Assembly (NCBI GenBank): GCA_964367935.1
Contig: CAYIYZ010000002.1
Coordinates: forward strand, 186,001-250,000
Origin: Scatomorpha sp964367935
Lineage (GTDB): Bacteria > Bacillota > Clostridia > Oscillospirales > Oscillospiraceae
Length of the DNA: 64,000 bases
Direction: 5' to 3'
Shown in pieces: positions 17,102 through 25,757 of this stretch. The position numbers and the translations under genes were made by a program. Positions within the stretch are counted from its first letter, which is position 1; every line of letters starts with the position of its first letter. A model generated the notes under the pieces. It did not search any database. It was not told the DNA's origin and saw only the letters and a list, made by a program, of their open reading frames with translations.

Positions 17102-18115
17102 ATGCAAACAACAATGGCACAGATCCCGATGGCTAATGCGGGCACGTCAAAGGCAGAGAGTACTTCGACTAACAGCACAAGAGACAGTACAAGTGATAAG
17201 GGCGTGGAACGTGAGTTTTCGGATGTAATGAAGAGCAGGACGCAGGCCGATAAGGCAGAGACGAAGCAGAGTGGGATGCAGTCTGAATCGAGCGATGTCG
17301 ATGAGAGTGGAGAGACGGTATTGTTTACACCTGCACTAATGGCACAGTTTCAGGCACTTCTATCGAGTGAAGAAGGCAGGGTGAAACCGGCTGATGTGCT
17401 GAGTGCACTAATAGATCGGAGCGGTGAAAATCCGTTGAGCGACATTTTAGGGGCGTTCATGCAGGGTGAAGCAGAGCAGTTATCGGTAGCTGATACATCA
17501 GGTGAGTTACCGGGATTTGCGGCAGAGACATTAATGACAGATGGCAATACGAAGCAGTTAGGCATGGCAGACGTGGGAATGGGCAAGAAGGCGGAGAAAG
17601 TTACGACCGTTGAGGAGACAGTGGTCGTGGCTGCTGGAAATACAGGAACGTCAGCATTGGACATGATTACGAAGCCACAGAGTGCAACGGAAGTGCTAAA
17701 CAGTAGTTATCTCAATGAGCTAGGCACACAGATAGCAGAGAAGCTTGATCAGGGCAACAATATGTTCGAGATAGAGCTACAACCTCAGTATCTGGGTAAG
17801 TTGACGATCAAGGCGACGTATGAGTCGGGGCGAGCGATAATATCTATCGTTTGTACAGATTCGGATACGATGAATGCACTGACAAAGAGTGCGGGAGAGT
17901 TAGCGGCGATAATTGAGAGCAGGTCGGGCAGTGAGACGCAGGTGGTTGTGGATAAGCCGGCGGCGGACTATCTACAGCAAAACGAACAGCAGGGACAAAA
18001 CCAAAGGCAGAGCAGAGAGCGAGAGCGTAAGGGCGACGAAGATAAAATAGGCGCTTACGGAGATAGTGCAAGCTTTGCACAGCAGCTCAGGTTAGGTTTA
18101 GTTTCATCGTTGTGA
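17102..18115 (+). CDS. fliK: Flagellar hook-length control protein FliK
   Basis: FliK measures the hook and triggers export switching through FlhB. The 337-residue protein has a long Ser/Thr/Glu-rich, probably disordered N-terminal part and the conserved Flg_hook domain at about 205-290 (MFEIELQPQYLGKLTIKATY). A Gln/Arg-rich tail follows (QQGQNQRQSRERERK). The ribosome site is a strong AAGGAGGTG. It lies directly before flgD, as expected. Confidence 0.9.
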   Translation: MQTTMAQIPMANAGTSKAESTSTNSTRDSTSDKGVEREFSDVMKSRTQADKAETKQSGMQSESSDVDESGETVLFTPALMAQFQALLSSEEGRVKPADVLSALIDRSGENPLSDILGAFMQGEAEQLSVADTSGELPGFAAETLMTDGNTKQLGMADVGMGKKAEKVTTVEETVVVAAGNTGTSALDMITKPQSATEVLNSSYLNELGTQIAEKLDQGNNMFEIELQPQYLGKLTIKATYESGRAIISIVCTDSDTMNALTKSAGELAAIIESRSGSETQVVVDKPAADYLQQNEQQGQNQRQSRERERKGDEDKIGAYGDSASFAQQLRLGLVSSL

Positions 18116-18126
18116 AAGGAGCAGAA

Positions 18127-18702
18127 ATGAGTAGTGTAGGTGGAGTAACACAACCGAATTACAGTGTGTTGTCTCAGACGTCGATGGCGAATGCTACGGG
18201 CGACGGGTCGCTTGACATCAATGATTTTTACACACTGTTAGCGACACAGATCAAGTACCAGGATGCAGATAATCCGATGGACACGGCGGAGATGATGAAT
18301 CAGATGGTGCAGATGCAGATGATAGAAGCGATAACGCAGATGTCACAGATTAATGCAACGAGTTACTCGATGTCAATGGTAGGTCAGTCGATTACGGTAG
18401 CGGAGCTCGACGAGAGTGGAGCATATACGGGTTCAACATCAACGGGCGTGGTAACGGGCGTGTTGTTGGGAGAAGACCCTTTGATATTTATAGGCGAGAA
18501 TGCTTATACCTTGTCGCAGATAATGTCGGTGGGAGCTATTCCTGATCTAACGCCGCCTGAAGAGGGCACTGAGGAAGTACCGCCTGTGGACGAGGGCGAC
18601 GGCACGACAGAGGAAATACCTCCGACGGACGGAACTGGAGGCACAGAAGGTACGGGCGATACGACTGATACGGCTGCCGGAACAGACGGAGCAACGGGTT
18701 GA
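18127..18702 (+). CDS. flgD: Flagellar hook-assembly protein FlgD
   Basis: FlgD is the hook cap or scaffold. I start at ATG 18127 (191 residues), five bases after AAGGAG; an in-frame GTG at 18112 overlaps the fliK end and lacks a site. The N-terminal FlgD segment is clear (DFYTLLATQIKYQDADNPMD, then MVQMQMIEAITQMSQI). The C-terminal 50 residues are an acidic Thr/Gly/Pro-rich low-complexity tail in place of the structured domains of enteric FlgD. Confidence 0.92.
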   Translation: MSSVGGVTQPNYSVLSQTSMANATGDGSLDINDFYTLLATQIKYQDADNPMDTAEMMNQMVQMQMIEAITQMSQINATSYSMSMVGQSITVAELDESGAYTGSTSTGVVTGVLLGEDPLIFIGENAYTLSQIMSVGAIPDLTPPEEGTEEVPPVDEGDGTTEEIPPTDGTGGTEGTGDTTDTAAGTDGATG

Positions 18703-18735
18703 GCATTGACTTTGTGACTCGGATAGGAGAAAGAG

Positions 18736-19116
18736 ATGTCAATACAAAACTTAAGTGAGATTGGCAAACTGCGGCTAAATCATGATATAGCTTTAAAGTC
18801 GGGAGTAAAGCCGAGTGGTACGACGAGTTTTTCGGATGTACTGACAAAGGAGCTAAACGGTAGTGGCGTACAGTTTTCCAAACATGCGATACAGCGAATG
18901 AATGAGCGAGGCCTTGACTTCACGGAGGAGCTTAAGAGCGGACTTGAGGGTGCTATAGAGAAGGCACGTGAAAAGGGTGCAAAGGACGTGGTGGTTATAG
19001 GCACAGAGAGTGCTTTTGTGGTGAATGTACCGAACAATTTGGTGATTACGACAATGAATGCGCTCGAGATGCGGGAGAAGATCTTTACAAATATAGACGG
19101 AGCCGTAATAATGTAA
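18736..19116 (+). CDS. Flagellar operon protein, TIGR02530/DUF3766 type
   Basis: The 126-residue protein matches the small family found between flgD and flgE in Bacillota. Its signature is FSKHAIQRMNERGLDF at about residues 54-70, followed by a region with KDVVVIGTESAFVVNVPNN. No biochemical role is established that I can name; position suggests an aid to hook assembly or export. Good GGAGAAAGAG ribosome site. Confidence 0.85.
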   Translation: MSIQNLSEIGKLRLNHDIALKSGVKPSGTTSFSDVLTKELNGSGVQFSKHAIQRMNERGLDFTEELKSGLEGAIEKAREKGAKDVVVIGTESAFVVNVPNNLVITTMNALEMREKIFTNIDGAVIM

Positions 19117-19203
19117 GCTGGACCATTTATGGGGGTTTAGAGTATTGTGCGACATGCAATACTGCTTACGGCAAACGTAAAGTCAGAGAAAGGACTGCAT
19201 AAA

Positions 19204-20175
19204 ATGGTTAAATCAATGTTTGCGGCCATATCGGGCCTACAAGCGCACCAATCGAAGATGGACGTAATAAGTAACAACATAGCGAACGTAAATACATGGG
19301 GTTTTAAGACGAGGACGGCTAACTTTCAGGATGCGGTGTATCAGAATGTGACTAACGGCGCTGGGGGAAATCCGGTAGAAGGCGGCACGGGCGGTGTAAA
19401 CAGCTCGCAGCTCGGCTACGGTGTAAATATGGGTTCGATATCGACGAACTTTGCAACGGGTAGCTGGGGCTATACGGGCCACGGCATGAATGCGATGATA
19501 GACGGCACTGGCTTCTTTATCGTCGGCGGTTGGCCTGAGGGTGATCCGACGGACCCAACGACATTCGGAGTCGAAAGCGCTAATTTAGCAGCTGGCGGCG
19601 TGAATTTATCGAGGGTCGGTATATTCAGGATAGACAATCAGGGCTGCTTGGTTGACGACAGCGGTAGTTATGTGTATGGTTTCAGTCTTGATCCAGCGGC
19701 ACCTAACGGTGACGGCACTGGTACACAGACACCTGCGGATAATACGGGCGTGTTTTCGACGGATCTTATAAGCCCAATACAGATACCTATAGAGGACGAC
19801 ACGACGACACCTCCGACACGTTATGATATACAGTCGGTGGAGATAGGCGTGGATGGCACGGTAACGGGCATAGACGCTGACAATAATAAGGTGACTATAG
19901 GTAAGATAGCGGTGGCATCCGTGGAGAACATAAATGGTTTGGATCAGTCTGCGGGTTACTACTATACGATAGGCGCAAATGCAGGTACGGCGACGGCAAT
20001 ACAGACGACGCAGGCGACGGGTATGATACGCAGTAACTACCTTGAGATGTCGAACGTTGACTTGGCGACGGACATAGCGAATATGATCACGACACAGAGA
20101 GGTTATCAGGCAAATACGAAGATAATCACGGTGACGGATCAGATGTTGGAAGAGCTTGTCAATATGAAACGCTAA
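19204..20175 (+). CDS. flgE: Flagellar hook protein FlgE
   Basis: FlgE polymerises into the hook. I start at ATG 19204 (323 residues, MVKSMFAAISGL); the frame continues 19 codons upstream without FlgE-like sequence. The rod/hook N-terminus (DVISNNIANVNTWGFKTRTANFQD) and C-terminal helix (MITTQRGYQANTKIITVTDQ) are intact, with a variable middle rich in Thr and Gly. It precedes flbD, and a strong hairpin lies between them. Confidence 0.95.
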   Translation: MVKSMFAAISGLQAHQSKMDVISNNIANVNTWGFKTRTANFQDAVYQNVTNGAGGNPVEGGTGGVNSSQLGYGVNMGSISTNFATGSWGYTGHGMNAMIDGTGFFIVGGWPEGDPTDPTTFGVESANLAAGGVNLSRVGIFRIDNQGCLVDDSGSYVYGFSLDPAAPNGDGTGTQTPADNTGVFSTDLISPIQIPIEDDTTTPPTRYDIQSVEIGVDGTVTGIDADNNKVTIGKIAVASVENINGLDQSAGYYYTIGANAGTATAIQTTQATGMIRSNYLEMSNVDLATDIANMITTQRGYQANTKIITVTDQMLEELVNMKR

Positions 20176-20205
20176 AGGGTACTTGACCAAAGGCGATAAA
20201 CAGTT

Positions 20206-20242
20206 TATCATAGTGGTGAGGGAAAGTCTCACCACTATGATA
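20206..20242 (+). other. Intra-operon hairpin between flgE and flbD
   Basis: A perfect 15-bp stem (TATCATAGTGGTGAG with CTCACCACTATGATA) and a seven-base loop GGAAAGT. No T-run follows, so it is not a standard terminator. It could stabilise the 3' end of a processed flgE message, which must be abundant, or attenuate read-through. Confidence 0.75.
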
Positions 20243-20259
20243 CGGTGAAAGGATAAGAG

Positions 20260-20463
20260 ATGATAGAACTAAAGAAGTTAAATGACGAGCCGATACTGAT
20301 AAATCCCTTGCAGATAGAGTACATAGAGATAATACCTGAGTCAAAGATAATAATGATGAATGGGCGCTATCATATAGTAAAAGATGAGAGAAGCGAGATA
20401 GTGCGACAGATAACACAGTTTTACAATGAATGCATAAACAGGAAGTTTAACTGGGAGGACTAG
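20260..20463 (+). CDS. flbD: FlbD/SwrD family flagellar protein
   Basis: The 67-residue protein has the FlbD form: MIELKKLNDEPILINPLQIE, then EIIPESKIIMMNGRYHIVK. The B. subtilis counterpart SwrD raises motor power for swarming. It sits between flgE and motA, with only three bases to motA. A GAAAGGA site precedes ATG 20260. Confidence 0.88.
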   Translation: MIELKKLNDEPILINPLQIEYIEIIPESKIIMMNGRYHIVKDERSEIVRQITQFYNECINRKFNWED

Positions 20464-20466
20464 GGC

Positions 20467-21303
20467 ATGGATATTACAACCATTCTGGGCATAGCTATAG
20501 GGTTTGTGGTAGTTGTAATCGGAATATTACAAGATGGACAAATAGCAACATTTATAGATCCCGCAAGTATAGCCATAGTTATAGGCGGTACTTTTTCTGC
20601 GGTAATAGCGAGCTTTCCTCTTAGTATGTTGAAGAATGTGGGAAAGCACTTTTCAAAGTTGATAAAGGGCAAGGCGTTTTTACCTGAGCCTGTAATAGAG
20701 ACTTTGGTGGAGTTTGCTCAGATAGCGCGAAAGAATGGACTGCTTGCGTTGGAAGAGCAGGCAAATACCTTAGAGGATCCGTTTTTTAAGCAGGGCGTAA
20801 TGTTGGTGGTAGATGCTGTTGAAGCGGACAAGGTGCGAGAGATGTTGGAGACGGAGGTCGCCAATATGGACAAGCGTCATGGTGATGAGATAGCTATATA
20901 TGATAAGCTTGCGGCTTTTGCACCGGCGTTTGGAATGATAGGAACCTTGATAGGTCTTATAAACATGCTTGAAGCGATGGGCGATTTGAGTTCGGACGCT
21001 TCGAGTTCATTGGGAGCGAGTATGTCGGTAGCGCTCGTAACGACTTTGTACGGATGTTTACTAGCTAACTTGATATTTGCACCGATAGCAAAGAAGCTTA
21101 AGATTAGAAATGAAGAAGAGATTTTGTATAAATCTATAATAATAGAGGGTGTAATAGGCATACAGGCGGGCGAGAATCCAAAGAACTTGAAGGAGAAGCT
21201 TGCATTGCAGTTACATCAGAAGAAGAAGGATAAGATAATGGGTGAAGAAGGTGGCGGCGAAGGCGGCGACAAGCCCAAGAAGGAAAAGAAATCGAAGAAA
21301 TAG
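20467..21303 (+). CDS. motA: Flagellar motor stator protein MotA
   Basis: MotA forms the proton-driven (or ion-driven) stator with MotB. The 278 residues contain four membrane segments: two near the N-terminus (ILGIAIGFVVVVIGIL, SIAIVIGGTFSAVIASF), two later around residues 150-210. The conserved AFAPAFGMIGTLIGLINML and SLGASMSVALVTTLYGCLLANLIF regions are present. The C-terminus ends in a Gly/Lys-rich tail. motA and motB are inside the operon where Clostridia typically have them after flbD. Confidence 0.96.
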   Translation: MDITTILGIAIGFVVVVIGILQDGQIATFIDPASIAIVIGGTFSAVIASFPLSMLKNVGKHFSKLIKGKAFLPEPVIETLVEFAQIARKNGLLALEEQANTLEDPFFKQGVMLVVDAVEADKVREMLETEVANMDKRHGDEIAIYDKLAAFAPAFGMIGTLIGLINMLEAMGDLSSDASSSLGASMSVALVTTLYGCLLANLIFAPIAKKLKIRNEEEILYKSIIIEGVIGIQAGENPKNLKEKLALQLHQKKKDKIMGEEGGGEGGDKPKKEKKSKK

Positions 21304-21360
21304 GGGTAATACTACATAAAAGCGTAAGCTTGATGTATTAAGGATACAAGGAGAACGAGA

Positions 21361-22122
21361 ATGAAGCGAGCGAAAAGGGAAGAGGAGAGCGGCCCAAGCT
21401 GGATGGATACATATGGCGATATGGTTACACTGCTGCTGTGCTTTTTTGTGTTGCTGTATTCAATATCATCGGTGGATCAGGTAAAGTGGGACAATTTGGT
21501 ACGAAGCTTTGATCCGGATGCTGAGGTAATTTCGATAGTAGAGGCGGAGCATGTGGACAATGCGCCGAATCCTGCTACGGGTCAGACGACGGAGATAGAT
21601 GCACAGTTTGAGGAGATGTATGCGGATCTGCAGGAATTGCAGAATGAGAGTATAGAGATGGTAGATATAGAGATAGCGCAGGGCGACAACTATCAATTTA
21701 TACGCTTTAACGATACGGTGTTTTTCGATGGAGACAGTGCGGTGTTGAAAGAAGAGGGCAAAGTAGTGTTAGACTCCTTTGCAGAGATAGTGGTAAGCGG
21801 CTCTGAATCTATAGCGGAGTTACACGTTTTGGGACATACGACACAGGCGCACCCTGACATACCGAGTGAGGTAATGAATGACAGGGTACTATCGGCGACA
21901 CGTTCGGCGGTAGTTGTGGCGTATTTACAGGAGAAAGTTTCGCTTAATCCTGAGCAGATGGTGAGCTTGGGCTATGGTCAATATCGGCCTATAGCGTCAT
22001 TTGAGACTGAAGAGGAGCGAGCAAAGAACCGGAGAGTTGAGATACTGATAACAAAGACCGGCTCTATAGATATGACCTTCGATCAGTATTACGAGGAGGT
22101 ATATGACAATATAGACAGCTAA
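21361..22122 (+). CDS. motB: Flagellar motor stator protein MotB
   Basis: MotB anchors the stator to peptidoglycan. The 253 residues have a short basic N-terminus, one membrane helix carrying the essential Asp (TYGDMVTLLLCFFVLLYS, Asp20), a plug/linker region, and an OmpA-like peptidoglycan-binding domain (LHVLGHTTQ, LGYGQYRPI, NRRVEILI). AAGGAGAACGAG precedes the ATG. The gene that usually follows, fliL, is absent; fliM starts 42 bases later. Confidence 0.95.
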   Translation: MKRAKREEESGPSWMDTYGDMVTLLLCFFVLLYSISSVDQVKWDNLVRSFDPDAEVISIVEAEHVDNAPNPATGQTTEIDAQFEEMYADLQELQNESIEMVDIEIAQGDNYQFIRFNDTVFFDGDSAVLKEEGKVVLDSFAEIVVSGSESIAELHVLGHTTQAHPDIPSEVMNDRVLSATRSAVVVAYLQEKVSLNPEQMVSLGYGQYRPIASFETEEERAKNRRVEILITKTGSIDMTFDQYYEEVYDNIDS

Positions 22123-22164
22123 GGGTAAGGTACTCAATTAGGGGCAGGAAAGCGAAGTGATGAA

Positions 22165-23253
22165 ATGGCAGATGTATTATCTCAAAGTCAGATAGATGCG
22201 TTATTTAACTCAATGATGAGTGGCTCGGACAGTGGCGGGGAAGTGGCGGCTGAGAGCAACGAACAGGTAGCGACTCCGGCGGTTGCACAGGCGGCACCGT
22301 CAGTGGCAATGCCGGTGGCAGAAGAGCAGAGTAATTGGCGTAACTATGACTTTAGCAGTCCCAAGAAGTTCACAAAGGACAAGTTAAAACAGCTCAAGAG
22401 CATATATGACAACTATGCTCGGCTTGTGTCGCTACGGCTGAACGGGATATTGCGTATGGTGTGCGAGGCAGAGATAATATCGCTTGAGGAGCAGCGATTC
22501 TTTGAGTTTTACAATATGATCAATGATACAGACGTAATGATGATAATGAATGCGATGGTACCCGGAGATGAGAACAAGGAGCATCCGGTACTGTTTCATG
22601 TAAGTCAGAAACTTATGGTAGGTATGATGGACAGGATGCTGGGCGGCTCAGGGGAAGAAGAGATTGATATTGACCTTCAGTATGAGTATACGGAGTTAGA
22701 GCTTGTGCTGTATAAGAAGGCGATGGAGAGCATACTGGGTGCTACTAACAGTGCGTGGGTAAACTATGCGGAGTTTGAGATAGGCGAGTCGTACGTAGAC
22801 GAAAATCCGGCATTATTTCAGGACATTAGTATGGATGAGTCGGTAGTAATCGTGTTGATGAATGTAAAGATAAACAATGCGGATGGAATAATAACCGTGT
22901 GCATACCCGGCACATTATTGATGGACGTGTTCACTTTGATGGAGAAGAAGAAGTACACGGATGGACTGGGTGACAAGAACATGCAGACGCGTGATAATAT
23001 CATGCAGAGCATAAATAAGAGCACAATGGAGATACGTGCGGAGTTAGGCGGAGCATCGGTTAATTTAGAGGACATATTCAGGCTGAACGTGGGCGACGTA
23101 ATAGATTTAAATAAGCCTAAGGATGCGGAAATAACTTTATTTGTAGAGGGACAGCCGTGGTTTGCAGGACAGCTTGGAGTGTATAATAAGAACACAGCGA
23201 TCCAAATAAGCAAGAGACTGGACGAGGAAGCGGAGACAAAACAGTCAGAGTAG
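22165..23253 (+). CDS. fliM: Flagellar motor switch protein FliM
   Basis: FliM binds phospho-CheY and sets rotation direction. The 362-residue protein starts with the CheY-binding peptide (LSQSQIDALFNSM), followed by an Ala/Val/Pro-rich linker (about 30-60). The CheC-like middle domain and the SpoA domain at the C-terminus (ELGGASVNLEDIFRLNVGDV) complete it. Length is normal. Context: motB upstream, cheY downstream. Confidence 0.95.
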   Translation: MADVLSQSQIDALFNSMMSGSDSGGEVAAESNEQVATPAVAQAAPSVAMPVAEEQSNWRNYDFSSPKKFTKDKLKQLKSIYDNYARLVSLRLNGILRMVCEAEIISLEEQRFFEFYNMINDTDVMMIMNAMVPGDENKEHPVLFHVSQKLMVGMMDRMLGGSGEEEIDIDLQYEYTELELVLYKKAMESILGATNSAWVNYAEFEIGESYVDENPALFQDISMDESVVIVLMNVKINNADGIITVCIPGTLLMDVFTLMEKKKYTDGLGDKNMQTRDNIMQSINKSTMEIRAELGGASVNLEDIFRLNVGDVIDLNKPKDAEITLFVEGQPWFAGQLGVYNKNTAIQISKRLDEEAETKQSE

Positions 23254-23280
23254 AAAAAAGTTAAAGGAGAGAAAAGGGAA

Positions 23281-23640
23281 ATGGCAAAAATAATGGTTGT
23301 CGATGATGCAGCATTCATGAGAATGATGATAAAGGACACGCTTACGAAGGCGGGTTATACGGAGTTATGTGAGGCACCGGATGGCGCGGTAGCGGTAGAG
23401 ATGTATAAGTCGGAGAGTCCGAACTTAGTGTTACTAGATATAACGATGCCAAATATGAACGGCTTGGATGCGTTGAAGGCTATAAAGGCGCATGATCCGG
23501 GAGCGACAGTGATAATGTGCTCTGCGATGGGTCAAGAGGCAATAGTTATAGATGCTATTAAGGCCGGAGCGAAAGACTTTATAGTAAAGCCCTTTAAGCC
23601 GAATAGGATATTGGAAGCGGTCGGTAAAGTATTGGGATAA
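23281..23640 (+). CDS. cheY: Chemotaxis response regulator CheY
   Basis: A single receiver domain of 119 residues. The acidic pocket (VVDDAAFMR), the phospho-acceptor Asp in LVLLDITMPNMNG, the switch Ser/Thr position in VIMCSAMGQE and the Lys in FIVKPFKPNR are all present. It carries the signal from CheA to FliM. It lies between fliM and flgC, ahead of fliY, the likely CheY-P phosphatase. Confidence 0.96.
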   Translation: MAKIMVVDDAAFMRMMIKDTLTKAGYTELCEAPDGAVAVEMYKSESPNLVLLDITMPNMNGLDALKAIKAHDPGATVIMCSAMGQEAIVIDAIKAGAKDFIVKPFKPNRILEAVGKVLG

Positions 23641-23681
23641 GCAGTTACTGATGTGACAAAAAGAAGGGGGGTATAGGCAAA

Positions 23682-24113
23682 ATGTTTTTGAGTTCATTAA
23701 ATATAAGTGCGTCCGGAATGACAGCACAGCGGATAAGGCTCGACATAGCGGCAGAGAACATAAGCAATATAGAGACGACACGGACGGCAGATGGAACGCC
23801 GTATCGTAAGAAGATGGTTGTGTTTGAGGCAGAGCAGAGTGACTTTAAGACAATATTGGATACAGAGATGAGCACAGATAGTCCGGGTGGCGTATTTGTG
23901 TCTGAGATAATAGAGGATGACAGTGACTTGCCTGCAGTATACGACCCCGAGCACCCCGATGCAGACGAGGATGGGTATGTGTATTTACCTAATGTTGATT
24001 TGATAAAAGAGACGGCGGATGCGATGGCGGCGACACGTTCGTACGAGGCGAACATAACGGCGTATAATGCATTAAAGCAGATGATAGAGAAGGCATTAGA
24101 GATAGGAAAATAA
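23682..24113 (+). CDS. flgC: Flagellar basal-body rod protein FlgC
   Basis: FlgC is a proximal rod subunit. The 143 residues show the FlgC N-terminus (SLNISASGMTAQRIRLDIAAENISNIET, shown in part), an acidic middle (YDPEHPDADEDGYVYLPNVD) and the rod C-terminus (MAATRSYEANITAYNALKQM). It is displaced: flgC normally follows flgB, but here it lies between cheY and fliY, about 12 kb away from flgB and in the same transcript. Confidence 0.93.
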   Translation: MFLSSLNISASGMTAQRIRLDIAAENISNIETTRTADGTPYRKKMVVFEAEQSDFKTILDTEMSTDSPGGVFVSEIIEDDSDLPAVYDPEHPDADEDGYVYLPNVDLIKETADAMAATRSYEANITAYNALKQMIEKALEIGK

Positions 24114-24142
24114 AAGGGCGCTGCTGAAGCCGGAAAGAGAAG

Positions 24143-25384
24143 ATGCGTATGGAACAAAAAGTTTTATCAGAGATGGAAGTAGATGCTATAGGTGAAGTAC
24201 TTAATATCAGCTTAGGCTCGGCGGCAACGGCGATATCGACGATGCTGGATGCACGAGTGGATATAACTACACCTATTGTAACTGTACAGTCTCGTGAGGG
24301 TTTTGAGTTTGAGGATTTAGAACCTGCGATCGGAGTAGAAATAGAGAATGTGTCGGGTTTACCCGGCAGTAATGTGATGATACTGAAGCGTCATGATATA
24401 CGTATGATCATAGGTATGCTTATGGGCTACGAGATGTCGGACGAGGAGTTTCAGCTTGATGAGATAACGACGAGTGCCGTGGGCGAGGTCATGAATCAGA
24501 TGATGGGCGCATCAGCGACAGCATTGTCGGATCTTCTTGATAGGGTAGTAGATATATCTACACCTGTAGTGTTTCCCATATCGGATAATGAGGTATTTAA
24601 GCAGAAGTACTTTGGTGATAGGGACACTATGATAGAGGTCAGTTTTGACCTTAAGATAAGTGACAAGGTAGAGAGTGAGTTTATATATCTCATACCTGTT
24701 GAGTTAGCAAAGGAGATAGTGGGGGGCTTTTTCCAAGACGGAATGCCTGATTTTGGAGAGCCGGCACCTGCACCTGCACCTGTATTGGAGGTACCAGTAC
24801 CTGCAGCAGCACCGGTAGCGGCACCGATACAGTTATCTTCGCAAGAGCCTGTAGCGGCACCGGCACCTGTAGCGGCACCGGCACCTGTAGCAGTACCGGC
24901 ACCTGTTTATGTGGAGCCGGCAGCATATGCTGCACCCCAGCCTATGATGCAGGCTGCAGCTATGCCGAATCAGTTGACGGATGCGTTGTCGCAGATGGCG
25001 GAGCTAATGAAGCAGCAGCTTGAGCTTACACAGATGCAGATGTCACGTCCACGAGATGCATCAGCGAAGAAGATAAAGGTTGATTCAGCACCGCGTCCGA
25101 ATTTCGGTCAGAGTGGTGCGGCAGCGATGCCGGATTCGAATTTGGATTTGGTCATGGGTGTACCGGTTGAGGTATCTGTAGAGATAGGTCGCACTAAGAA
25201 ACTGGTCAAGGACGTTTTAGAGCTCAACAAGGGGTCGTTGGTTGTGCTTGATAGGTTAGCTGGCGAGCAGGTAGACTTACTTGTAAATGGGCAGTGTATA
25301 GCTCAGGGCGACGTAGTAGTTGTAGATGACAGCTTCGGTATAAGAATAACAGAGATATTAGATAACGACTTGTCATTATTTTAA
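24143..25384 (+). CDS. fliY: Flagellar motor switch phosphatase FliY (CheC-FliN fusion)
   Basis: FliY combines a CheC-like CheY-P phosphatase with the FliN switch domain. The 413 residues show two complete phosphatase motifs of the form [D/S]-x3-E-x2-N-x22-P: Asp14/Glu18/Asn21/Pro44 and Ser111/Glu115/Asn118/Pro141. A Pro/Ala/Val-rich linker (about 210-275) partly encoded by an 18-bp tandem repeat follows, then the FliN/SpoA domain (LVMGVPVEVSVEIGRTKK to the end). This is the typical Gram-positive switch protein. An in-frame ATG at 24149 is an alternative start. Confidence 0.95.
   Translation: MRMEQKVLSEMEVDAIGEVLNISLGSAATAISTMLDARVDITTPIVTVQSREGFEFEDLEPAIGVEIENVSGLPGSNVMILKRHDIRMIIGMLMGYEMSDEEFQLDEITTSAVGEVMNQMMGASATALSDLLDRVVDISTPVVFPISDNEVFKQKYFGDRDTMIEVSFDLKISDKVESEFIYLIPVELAKEIVGGFFQDGMPDFGEPAPAPAPVLEVPVPAAAPVAAPIQLSSQEPVAAPAPVAAPAPVAVPAPVYVEPAAYAAPQPMMQAAAMPNQLTDALSQMAELMKQQLELTQMQMSRPRDASAKKIKVDSAPRPNFGQSGAAAMPDSNLDLVMGVPVEVSVEIGRTKKLVKDVLELNKGSLVVLDRLAGEQVDLLVNGQCIAQGDVVVVDDSFGIRITEILDNDLSLF
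24848..24901 (+). repeat. 18-bp tandem repeat in the fliY linker
   Basis: Three head-to-tail 18-bp units (CCTGTAGCGGCACCGGCA, repeated exactly once, then with two changes) encode PVAAPA-type hexapeptides. Such repeats can change copy number by slippage, altering linker length without a frameshift. Confidence 0.85.
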
Positions 25385-25412
25385 GGGCGAGGGATAAGGA
25401 GAAACGACAAGG

Positions 25413-25757
25413 ATGTTAGATGCCATAGTCACGGGCGTACAAGCTGTAATAATGGTGGCGCTTGTTCTTTATCTTGCGTATGTGGTAACACGTTATGTGG
25501 GCAAATCGAGTCGGCTGAGGGTAGGTTCGAGGCACATAAAGGTAATAGATAGGGCGGTCTTGTCACAAGATAGCTCAGTGGCGATAGTAAAGGTGGGCAA
25601 TGAATGTTTGCTATTGGGCGTAAGTTCTGAGCGCGTAAGTGTGCTTAGGGAACTCAAGGAGGAGGACTTAGGCGACCTTGGTGCAGTAGAGGACTTTAAC
25701 CCACCCGGCTTTAAGTCTATAATGGACAAGGTGAGAAAGAAGGGCGGTGGAGAATGA
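25413..25757 (+). CDS. fliO: Flagellar biosynthetic protein FliO
   Basis: FliO helps FliP oligomerise in the export gate. The 114-residue protein has one N-terminal membrane helix (AVIMVALVLYLAYVVTRYV), a basic patch, and a small beta domain (RHIKVIDRAVLSQDSSVAIV, LLLGVSSERVSVL) typical of FliO/FliZ. Its stop overlaps the fliP start as ATGA. Confidence 0.9.
   Translation: MLDAIVTGVQAVIMVALVLYLAYVVTRYVGKSSRLRVGSRHIKVIDRAVLSQDSSVAIVKVGNECLLLGVSSERVSVLRELKEEDLGDLGAVEDFNPPGFKSIMDKVRKKGGGE

Noticed and set aside
24848..24901. CRISPR-like repeat
   Set aside because: The units are contiguous, without spacers, in frame inside the fliY linker.
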